Shown in pieces: positions 1 to 5,472 of a DNA stretch of 6,442 nucleotides (position 1 is its first letter; every line of letters begins with the position of its first letter). This DNA comes from Actinomycetota bacterium (GTDB lineage Bacteria > Actinomycetota > Thermoleophilia > Gaiellales > Gaiellaceae): contig PLDP01000275.1 of NCBI GenBank assembly GCA_003136795.1, positions 10,843 to 17,284 of the forward strand. The letters run 5' to 3'. Below the pieces are notes generated by a model. The model had not been told where the DNA came from, made no database searches, and was given only the letters and a program-made list of their open reading frames with translations. Position numbers and translations under genes: made by a program.

Positions 1-414
1 CCGCATTCGAAGATGGCGATCGCCGGCGTCCTCTGCTTCCTGCCGGTGATGGTGAACACGCTGCGAGGCCTGCAGAGCGCGAGCCCGCGCCAGATCGAGC
101 TGATGCGCTCGTACGCCTGCGGCGAGCTCGAGATCTGGCGTCGCGTGCGGGTTCCGGCGGCGCTCCCGTTCGTGTTCACCGCGCTCAAGGTCGCGAGCGT
201 CCTCGCGATGATCGGGGCGATCGTCGGCGAGTACTTCGGCGGCTCGTTCAACTCGCTCGGCGTCCTGATCAACTCCGACGCGAACATCTTCAACTTCGAC
301 CGCGCCTGGGCAGGGATCCTCGTTGCCTCGCTGCTCGGCCTGTCGCTCTACGCAGCGGTTGTGACCACGGAGCGCGTCGTCGTCCGCTGGGCGCCGAACG
401 GGCGGAACTCGTAA
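1..414 (+). CDS. ABC transporter permease, SsuC/ThiX/TauC type (3' part)
   Basis: This is the C-terminal 137 residues of an inner-membrane permease of a binding-protein-dependent importer; the reading frame is already open at base 1 and ends at TAA 412-414. About half of a usual 250-290 residue permease is visible. The cytoplasmic EAA-type coupling loop, which contacts the ATPase, is recognisable around visible residues 32-54: a charged stretch, a Gly in YACGELEIW, then RRVRVPAALPFVFTALK. Hydrophobic segments at about residues 5-21, 59-76 and 108-125 look like membrane helices. The ...GEYFGG... stretch after the second helix is typical of the nitrate/sulfonate/taurine/HMP-precursor permease group. 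The binding-protein gene follows 73 bp downstream on the same strand, as expected for one transporter. The ATPase is not in the window and is probably upstream. The substrate cannot be read from the permease. The ATG at 13 is internal, not the start. Confidence 0.9.
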   Translation, partial: PHSKMAIAGVLCFLPVMVNTLRGLQSASPRQIELMRSYACGELEIWRRVRVPAALPFVFTALKVASVLAMIGAIVGEYFGGSFNSLGVLINSDANIFNFDRAWAGILVASLLGLSLYAAVVTTERVVVRWAPNGRNS

Positions 415-425
415 ACGGGCACGGA

Positions 426-440
426 TCGGTTCAGAATCGA
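426..440. promoter_or_regulatory. Imperfect dyad, possible operator
   Basis: In the 73-bp gap between the permease and binding-protein genes, two 7-bp half-sites, TCGGTTC and GAATCGA, flank a central A. They are complementary except for one G/T position. With a 1-base centre this suits a protein-binding DNA site better than an RNA hairpin. A run of six C follows directly. I saw no convincing -35/-10 pair in this gap. The dyad could be chance. Confidence 0.2.
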
Positions 441-487
441 CCCCCCAGGCCAAAACGCAAATCCAGAGAACCAAGAGGAGGACACAG

Positions 488-1600
488 ATGAGGAAACGCT
501 GGCTCGTGAGCGCGCTGCTCGTTGCCGCGCTATCGGTCGCGGCTGTCGTCGGCGCCTCGACGCGGGCGTCCGCCGCGCCGAAGCTGACGAACATCACGCT
601 GCAACTCAAGTGGGTGCCGCAGGCGCAATTCGCCGGCTACTACGCGGCGAGCTTGAAGGGCTTCTACAAGGCCGCCGGGCTCAACGTGACGCTGAAGAAC
701 GGCGGCCCGAACATCATCCCCGAGCAGGTCGTCGCCTCCGGGCTGGCGCAGTTCGGCGTCGACTGGCTGCCGAGCCTGCTCGCGGCCCGCGACAAGGGCA
801 CCGACCTCGTGAACGTCGCGCAGGTCGTCGCCCGGTCGGGCATGACGCAGCTGACCTGGAAATCGAGCGGGATCAACACGATCGCGAAGATGAGGGGCAA
901 GAAGGTGGCGAACTGGCTCGGCGGCAACCAATACGAGCTCTTCGCCGCGCTGACGAAGAACGGCATGAACCCCACCCAGAACAAGGGCGTGACGATCGTG
1001 CAGCAGCCGTTCACGATGGACCTCTTCCTGAACCATCAGGTCGATTCGGCGTCGGCGATGACCTACAACGAGCTCGCACAGGTGCTCGAGTCGAAGAACC
1101 CGAAGACCGGCAAGCTCTACCAAATGTCCGACCTGAACGTGATCAAGATGCAGAACGTCGGGACGGGCATGCTGGAGGACGGGATCTTCTCGACCGGCAA
1201 GTGGCTGTCGAGCGCGGCCAACCAGGCGACCGCGGTCAAGTTCATCGCCGCGTCGCTCAAGGGCTGGATCTACTGTCGTGACCACCAGGCCGACTGCGTC
1301 TCGATGACCCTGAAGGAAGGCCCCACCCTCCCGGCGGGCCACCAGACGTGGATGATGAACGAGATGAACAAGCTGATCTGGCCGTCGGCCTCGGGCGGGA
1401 TCGGCATCATGAACAAGGCCGCGTTCGCGCAGACGGCCAAGATTGCGCAGCAGTTCGGCGTGATCAAGAAAGCGCCGACCGGTTCCTACCGGACCGACCT
1501 CGCGGCAAAGGCCGTCGCGAGCCTGAAGGCCGGGGGCGCGGACGTCAACGGCAACAGCTGGAAGCCGATCGTCGTGAAGCTGACGGCGGGCGGCAAGTAA
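488..1600 (+). CDS. ABC transporter substrate-binding protein, NMT1/THI5-like
   Basis: This 370-residue exported binding protein captures the substrate outside the cell for the importer whose permease lies just upstream. The start is set by an AGGAGG site at 476-481, seven bases before the ATG. Residues 1-29 form a classic Sec signal: MRKR, a long Ala/Leu/Val core, and an ASA-type cleavage site near residues 27-30. No lipobox Cys is present, so the mature protein is not an obvious lipoprotein. The mature N-terminus carries the NMT1/THI5 hallmark LQLKWVPQAQFAGYY at 38-52, followed by KGFYKAAGLNV. This pattern is shared by binding proteins for the pyrimidine thiamin precursor, riboflavin and related compounds. 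GVDWLPSL (90-97) and GTGMLEDGIFST (225-236) lie where this fold lines its ligand cleft. Cys263 and Cys270 are the only cysteines and could form a disulfide. Dihydropyrimidinase downstream suggests a pyrimidine or hydantoin ligand; this is inference from context, and thiamin-precursor or riboflavin uptake are alternatives. Confidence 0.88.
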   Translation: MRKRWLVSALLVAALSVAAVVGASTRASAAPKLTNITLQLKWVPQAQFAGYYAASLKGFYKAAGLNVTLKNGGPNIIPEQVVASGLAQFGVDWLPSLLAARDKGTDLVNVAQVVARSGMTQLTWKSSGINTIAKMRGKKVANWLGGNQYELFAALTKNGMNPTQNKGVTIVQQPFTMDLFLNHQVDSASAMTYNELAQVLESKNPKTGKLYQMSDLNVIKMQNVGTGMLEDGIFSTGKWLSSAANQATAVKFIAASLKGWIYCRDHQADCVSMTLKEGPTLPAGHQTWMMNEMNKLIWPSASGGIGIMNKAAFAQTAKIAQQFGVIKKAPTGSYRTDLAAKAVASLKAGGADVNGNSWKPIVVKLTAGGK

Positions 1601-1610
1601 GTAGCGTGAG

Positions 1611-1643
1611 GCCCCCGAGCCCGGCTCGCCCGGGCTCGGGGGC
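1611..1643 (+). terminator. GC-rich intergenic hairpin, attenuator or 3'-end stabiliser
   Basis: A perfect 14-bp inverted repeat (1611-1624 with 1630-1643, 13 G:C pairs and one A:T) encloses a 5-base loop. It begins 10 bases after the stop of the binding-protein gene. No T-run follows, so it is not a textbook intrinsic terminator, although GC-rich bacteria often use such hairpins. Only 29 bases separate it from the dihydropyrimidinase ATG, too few for a separate promoter plus leader. Partial termination, or protection of the binding-protein mRNA end, is therefore more likely than full termination. Confidence 0.5.
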
Positions 1644-1672
1644 TGCTGTAGCGACCAAAAGGAGCGAAGCGC

Positions 1673-3097
1673 ATGTCCGTGCTGATCAAGGGTGGCCGTG
1701 TCATCACCGCGGCGGATGACTACGTCGCCGACATCTTCATCGAGGGCGAGCGGATCTCCCTGATCGGCGAGTCGCTCGACCTGCCCGCCGACAAGGTGAT
1801 CGACGCGTCGGGCAAGTACGTGCTGCCGGGCGCGGTCGACCCGCACACGCATCTCGAGATGCCGTGGCGCGGCGAGACGACGATCGACGACTTCGAGTCG
1901 GGCCACACCGCCGCCGCCTTCGGCGGGACGACGACGCATGTCGACTTCTGCATCCAGGGCAAAGGCCAGACCTTCGGGGCGGCGCTCGAGGCCTGGCACG
2001 CCAAGCGCGAAGGCAAGGCGCTGATCGACAACGGCTTCCACATCGCCGTCACCGACCTGCGCGAGGGCGGCACCCTCGAGGAGCTCGCGCGCCTGCCGGA
2101 GGAGCACGGTGTCACCTCCTACAAGCTCTTCATGGCCTACAAGGACTCGCTGATGGTCGACGACGAGACGCTGTTCAAGACCATGCAGGTCGCCGCCGAG
2201 ACGGGCGCGCTCGTGATGGTGCATGCGGAGAACGGCGACGCGATCGAGGTGCTCATGAACGAGGCGGTCGCCGCCGGGAACATCACGCCGCGCTTCCATG
2301 CGCTGACGCGGCCGCCCGAGCTCGAAGGCGAAGCGACGAACCGGGCGATCCAGCTCGCGCGCGTCGCCGGCTCGCCGCTCTACGTCGTCCACGTCTCGTG
2401 CCAGGAGTCGGCCGAACCGATCGCGATCGCGCGCGAGAAGGGCTGGAACGTCTTCGGCGAGACGTGCACGCAGTACTTCTTCATCGACCAGTCGTTCCTC
2501 GACCGGCCGGACTTCGAAGGCGCGAAGTACGTCTACACGCCGCCGCCCCGTGCGAAGGCGAACCAGGAGATCCTCTGGAACGCCGTGCGGACGAACGTCC
2601 TGCAGGCGATCTCCACCGACCACTGCGCCTACCTGTTCAAGGGCCAGAAGGATGCGGGGCTCGAGGACTTCCGGCAGATCCCGAACGGCGGCCCCGGGCT
2701 CGAGAACCGGCTGCAGATGATCCACCACTTCGGCGTCCGCGAAGGACGCATCTCGCTGAACCGCATGGTCGAGCTGCTCTGCACGAATCCCGCGAAGCTC
2801 TTCGGGCTCTACCCGCGGAAGGGCACGCTCGCCGTCGGCTCCGACGCGGACGTCGTCATCTTCGACCCGGAGAAGAAGCTCACGATCTCGGCGGCGACGC
2901 ACCACTCGCGCTCGGACTACAACCTGTACGAGGGCACCGAGGTGCAGGGCTCGCCCGAGGTCGTGCTGCTCCGAGGCAGCGTGCTCGTCGAGAACGACAA
3001 GCTCGTGGCCAAGCCGGGCAGCGGGCAGTTCATCAAACGCGCGAAGTTCGGCGAGGAGCTCAAGCCCGCCGCGCTCGCAGCTTCTGCGGCCGTGTGA
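1673..3097 (+). CDS. hydA: Dihydropyrimidinase (D-hydantoinase family)
   Basis: This cytosolic binuclear-metal amidohydrolase has 474 residues, full length for the family. It hydrolyses 5,6-dihydrouracil or dihydrothymine to N-carbamoyl-beta-amino acids, and relatives also open 5-substituted hydantoins. The whole metal site is visible: His58 and His60 in DPHTH, Lys151 in SYKLFMAYKD (the carbamylated bridging lysine), His184 in VHAEN, His240 in VHVSC, and Asp316 in STDHCAY. Likely substrate contacts are Tyr156, Thr289 (YTPPPR, where many relatives have Ser) and Asn338 in IPNGGPGLENR. The N-terminal VLIKGGRVITA and C-terminal GTLAVGSDADVVIFDP parts form the usual small beta domain. The start is supported by AAAAGGAG at 1657-1664, eight bases upstream. 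The gene is 72 bp from the binding-protein gene, with a hairpin between, and probably belongs to the same operon. Sequence alone cannot separate dihydropyrimidinase from hydantoinase; the semialdehyde dehydrogenase and aminotransferase nearby favour pyrimidine catabolism. Confidence 0.95.
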   Translation: MSVLIKGGRVITAADDYVADIFIEGERISLIGESLDLPADKVIDASGKYVLPGAVDPHTHLEMPWRGETTIDDFESGHTAAAFGGTTTHVDFCIQGKGQTFGAALEAWHAKREGKALIDNGFHIAVTDLREGGTLEELARLPEEHGVTSYKLFMAYKDSLMVDDETLFKTMQVAAETGALVMVHAENGDAIEVLMNEAVAAGNITPRFHALTRPPELEGEATNRAIQLARVAGSPLYVVHVSCQESAEPIAIAREKGWNVFGETCTQYFFIDQSFLDRPDFEGAKYVYTPPPRAKANQEILWNAVRTNVLQAISTDHCAYLFKGQKDAGLEDFRQIPNGGPGLENRLQMIHHFGVREGRISLNRMVELLCTNPAKLFGLYPRKGTLAVGSDADVVIFDPEKKLTISAATHHSRSDYNLYEGTEVQGSPEVVLLRGSVLVENDKLVAKPGSGQFIKRAKFGEELKPAALAASAAV

Positions 3098-3155
3098 TCG
3101 CCGAGACGACGCCCGCGCAGACGACGCTGCTCGGCGAGCCCGTGACGTTCGCGCC
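3098..3155. other. Convergent intergenic gap with short repeats
   Basis: Fifty-eight bases separate the stop codons of the two convergent genes. The gap holds an 8-bp inverted repeat (TCGCCGAG at 3098-3105 and CTCGGCGA at 3130-3137, 24-base loop) and a 9-bp direct repeat AGACGACGC (3104-3112 and 3119-3127). A second 8-bp inverted repeat pairs 3116-3123 with 3162-3169, reaching into the dehydrogenase 3' end. There is no T-tract on either strand. A bidirectional terminator would be expected here, but these arms are weak evidence for one. Confidence 0.25.
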
Positions 3156-4664
3156 CTAACGCGTCTGCGGGAAGCCGAGGTCGACCTTCGAGGTGGCCGG
3201 GTCCGGCCAGCGCGAGGTGACGACCTTCGAGCGGGTGTAGAAGTCGATCCCTTCCGGCCCGTAGATGTGCCGGTCGCCGAAGAGAGACGCCTTCCAGCCG
3301 CCGAAGCTGTAATAGGCGACGGGCACCGGGATCGGGACGTTGATCCCCACCATGCCGGCCTGCACCTCGAACTGGAACTGGCGGGCCGCCCCGCCGTCGC
3401 GGGTGAAGATCGCGGTGCCGTTGCCGTACGGGTTCTCGTTCACGAGCCGCACCGCCTCGTCGTAGCTCGCCACGCGCGTGACGCTCAGGACCGGGCCGAA
3501 GATCTCGTCCTCGTAGGCCTTCATCCCCGGCTTGACGTCGTCGATCAAGGTCGGCGCGAGGAAGAAGCCGTCGGCGGGGCAGCCGTCGCGGCCGTCGACG
3601 ACGACCGTCGCGCCGTCGTCTGCGCCGATGTATGACGCGACCTTGTCGCGATGCTCGCGCGTGATCAGCGGCCCCATCTCCGACGCGGCGTCCATGCCGT
3701 CGCCGACTTTCACCTTCGGGATCCGCTGCTTGATCGCCTCGACGAGCGGGTCGGCGACGTCGCCGACGGCGACGAGCAGCGACACGGCCATGCAACGCTC
3801 GCCGGCCGAGCCGTACGCGGCGGAGACCGCAGCGTCGGCCGCCATGTCGATGTCGGCGTCAGGGAGCACGACCATGTGGTTCTTCGCCCCGCCGAGCGCC
3901 TGGCAGCGCTTGCCGTTCGCCGTCGCGGTCTCGTAGACGTAGCGTGCGATCGGCGTCGAGCCGACGAACGAGACCGCTGCGATGTCCGGGTGCTCGAGGA
4001 TCGCGTCGACGGCGACCTTGTCGCCGTTGATCACGTTGAAGACGCCGTCGGGGACACCGGCCTGCTTGAGGAGCTCGGCGGTGTAGAACGACGCGGACGG
4101 ATCCTTCTCGGACGGTTTGAGCACGAACGTGTTGCCGCACGCGAGCGCGGGCGCCCACATCCACATCGGGACCATCGCCGGGAAGTTGAACGGCGTGATC
4201 CCCGCGACGACGCCGAGCGGCTGGCGGATCGAGTAGACGTCGACGCCGGTCGACGCCTGCTCGCTCATGGCGCCCTTCAGGAGGTGCGGGATGCCGCAGC
4301 AGAACTCGATCACCTCGAGCCCGCGCGTGACCTCCCCCAGCGCGTCCGAGAGCACCTTGCCGTGCTCGCGCGTCAGGTGCTTCGCAAGCTCCTCGCGCTG
4401 CGCGTGGAAGAGCTCGCGAATCGCGAAGAAGAGCTCGGCGCGCTTGGCGAGCGACAGTGCGCGCCACGCCGGCAGCGCCTGCTTCGCAGCCTGCACCGCC
4501 AGGTCGACCTCCTCGGCGGTCGCGAAGTCGACGGCGCCCGACTGCTCCCCCGTCGCCGGGTTGAAGACCGGCCCGCTACGACCCGACCGGCCCGCGTGCG
4601 GGGCCCCCGAGATCCAGTGGTTGATCGGCTTGACTGCTGCAGGTGCCTCGACGGTGTCCGTCAT
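3156..4664 (-). CDS. mmsA: CoA-acylating (methyl)malonate-semialdehyde dehydrogenase
   Basis: This 502-residue NAD-dependent aldehyde dehydrogenase is full length. The family turns methylmalonate semialdehyde into propionyl-CoA, or malonate semialdehyde into acetyl-CoA, with loss of CO2. Catalytic Cys291 lies in SAGERCMAV. The oxyanion Asn160 lies in TPFNFP, and KPSEKDP (183-189) and FVGSTPIA (233-240) build the NAD site. Diagnostic for this subfamily, the general-base Glu of ordinary aldehyde dehydrogenases (ELGGK) is Ala256 in ALGGAKNH, which fits a CoA-dependent rather than hydrolytic enzyme. Arg114 (EVTRGLEVIEF) and Arg290 match the two arginines reported to hold the substrate carboxylate. 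The C-terminal VPIPVP (443-448) is also typical. The frame stays open 33 codons upstream, but ATG 4664 is chosen because GAGGAGGA lies seven bases before it and the longer reading would overlap the divergent gene. Here it would be the last step of beta-alanine/beta-aminoisobutyrate breakdown; valine or inositol catabolism are other known roles. Confidence 0.93.
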   Translation of the reverse strand: MTDTVEAPAAVKPINHWISGAPHAGRSGRSGPVFNPATGEQSGAVDFATAEEVDLAVQAAKQALPAWRALSLAKRAELFFAIRELFHAQREELAKHLTREHGKVLSDALGEVTRGLEVIEFCCGIPHLLKGAMSEQASTGVDVYSIRQPLGVVAGITPFNFPAMVPMWMWAPALACGNTFVLKPSEKDPSASFYTAELLKQAGVPDGVFNVINGDKVAVDAILEHPDIAAVSFVGSTPIARYVYETATANGKRCQALGGAKNHMVVLPDADIDMAADAAVSAAYGSAGERCMAVSLLVAVGDVADPLVEAIKQRIPKVKVGDGMDAASEMGPLITREHRDKVASYIGADDGATVVVDGRDGCPADGFFLAPTLIDDVKPGMKAYEDEIFGPVLSVTRVASYDEAVRLVNENPYGNGTAIFTRDGGAARQFQFEVQAGMVGINVPIPVPVAYYSFGGWKASLFGDRHIYGPEGIDFYTRSKVVTSRWPDPATSKVDLGFPQTR

Positions 4665-4671
4665 TATCCAA

Positions 4672-4679
4672 TCCTCCTC
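4672..4679 (-). promoter_or_regulatory. Ribosome binding site fixing the dehydrogenase start
   Basis: On the minus strand GAGGAGGA sits seven bases before the ATG at 4664. It decides against the longer in-frame reading that begins at 4763, whose extra 33 residues show no resemblance to the family N-terminus. Confidence 0.8.
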
Positions 4680-4686
4680 GCGTGGT

Positions 4687-4695
4687 AGGAAGGAG
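4687..4695 (+). promoter_or_regulatory. Ribosome binding site fixing the GTG start of the GNAT gene
   Basis: AGGAAGGAG lies six bases before GTG 4702. It is only seven bases from the opposite-strand ribosome binding site of the dehydrogenase gene, so the two start regions are packed into 37 bp. The upstream open frame in this phase is antisense to the dehydrogenase and is not expected to be translated. Confidence 0.75.
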
Positions 4696-4701
4696 CGTAG
4701 C

Positions 4702-5463
4702 GTGGCATCGACACTGAAGGAGCTCGCCGAGCACATCGAGCCGAACCTGTTGCCGCGGGCCACATTCGAGACGCTGAGACAGGACGGCTTCGTCTACGTC
4801 GCCGGGCCTCTCAGCGCGAATCTTCACCCGTACCGCATCGACGACATCGCGAAGGCGGTCGAATGGTCACGATCCGAGTCACGACGCCGCGGTCACCGCG
4901 ACATCGAATGGTGGATCGGCTGGTCGACAGCGCCCGTAGAGCTCGGCGAGCGGCTGCTCGAGCTCGGGCTCGCGAGGAGCGACGACCCGCCGACGCTCAC
5001 CGCCCTGACGTGCACGAGCGAGCCGCCGGCCGCGCCGGGGATCGAGATCCGCCGGGTCGAAACGCTCGCCGACTACCGAGCTGCACTCGAGGTGGACTGG
5101 GAGGTCTGGCAGGTCTCCGAGGAGGAGCGCGCGAAGCGCCGCGAGGCGGAGCTCGAGCGCTTCGAGCCGATGCGAGCCACCGGGAACGTGCACCACTTTT
5201 CTGCGTTCCTCGAGGGCCGGAACGTCGGTTTCGGGCGCGCGATCGACATGGAGAGCGCGGTCGCGCTCTACGGCGGCGCCGTGCTGCCCGAGGCGCGCGG
5301 CCACGGCGTCTACCGCGCACTCGTCCATGCCCGCTGGGAGCACGCCGTCGCGCGCGGCACTCCGGCGCTCGTCGTCCAAGCCGGGCCCCTGTCCGCGCCG
5401 ATTCTCGGCGGGCTCGGCTTCACCGCCCACGGCGACGTCCAGCTCTTCAAGGACCGGTTGTAG
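4702..5463 (+). CDS. GNAT-family N-acetyltransferase, apparently two-domain
   Basis: This 253-residue protein starts at GTG, supported by a good ribosome binding site. The C-terminal half (about 113-253) is a GNAT domain. It has IEIRRVETLADYRAAL as the first strand and helix, and FLEGRNVGFGRA as the central strands. The acetyl-CoA loop is VLPEARGHGVYRALV (194-208), with R199-G-H-G202, followed by GTPALVVQAGPLSAPILGGLGF, the usual last helix and strand. The third loop position is Tyr204 rather than Gly/Ala. The N-terminal part (about 1-105) ends in ELGERLLELGLARSDDPPTLTAL, which reads like the tail of a second, degenerate GNAT fold without a CoA loop; this is inference. The acceptor (amine, amino acid, small molecule or protein) is unknown. 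The gene is first in a unit with the aminotransferase 9 bp downstream, so it may act on a pathway amine or detoxify an intermediate. Confidence 0.85.
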   Translation: MASTLKELAEHIEPNLLPRATFETLRQDGFVYVAGPLSANLHPYRIDDIAKAVEWSRSESRRRGHRDIEWWIGWSTAPVELGERLLELGLARSDDPPTLTALTCTSEPPAAPGIEIRRVETLADYRAALEVDWEVWQVSEEERAKRREAELERFEPMRATGNVHHFSAFLEGRNVGFGRAIDMESAVALYGGAVLPEARGHGVYRALVHARWEHAVARGTPALVVQAGPLSAPILGGLGFTAHGDVQLFKDRL

Positions 5464-5465
5464 GA
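5462..5465 (+). promoter_or_regulatory. AGGA site overlapping the GNAT stop codon
   Basis: AGGA begins inside the TAG stop of the GNAT gene and lies seven bases before ATG 5473. The overlap of stop and ribosome binding site suggests translational coupling between the two genes. It is a weak site compared with the others in this window. Confidence 0.5.
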
Positions 5466-5472
5466 TCAGGTC

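Noticed and set aside
530..2905. A 791-codon open frame on the minus strand, antisense to the binding-protein and dihydropyrimidinase genes
   Set aside because: It spans two well-supported genes and the gap between them. Its translation is a low-complexity Arg/Asp/Leu/Val-rich text with no recognisable domain, as expected opposite GC-rich codons.
1864..3159. A 431-codon + strand frame inside the dihydropyrimidinase gene
   Set aside because: It is an out-of-frame shadow, rich in Arg and Ala with no domain. The overlapping gene has every catalytic residue of its family.
4630..4667. TTGACT (4630-4635) with CATTAT (4662-4667) as a + strand promoter for the GNAT gene
   Set aside because: The spacer is 26 bases, too long for a normal sigma-70-type promoter, and the -10 element matches only four of six positions.
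3651..4688. A 345-codon + strand frame antisense to the dehydrogenase
   Set aside because: It has Arg/Asp/Val-rich composition, no domain and no ribosome binding site. It is opposite a complete aldehyde dehydrogenase with an intact active site.
4663..4691. A GATAAT -10-like element on the minus strand at 4663-4668, with a poor -35 (TTCCTA) 17 bases upstream
   Set aside because: It overlaps the dehydrogenase ATG, so transcription would begin inside the coding region and miss its ribosome binding site. The -35 matches only half of the consensus.
4267..4701. An N-terminal extension of the GNAT reading frame back to 4267
   Set aside because: The extension is antisense to the dehydrogenase and shows no domain. 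A strong ribosome binding site precedes GTG 4702.
4665..4763. A 33-residue N-terminal extension of the dehydrogenase from ATG 4763
   Set aside because: It would overlap the start of the divergent GNAT gene and has no family resemblance. ATG 4664 has a well-spaced ribosome binding site and gives the usual protein length.
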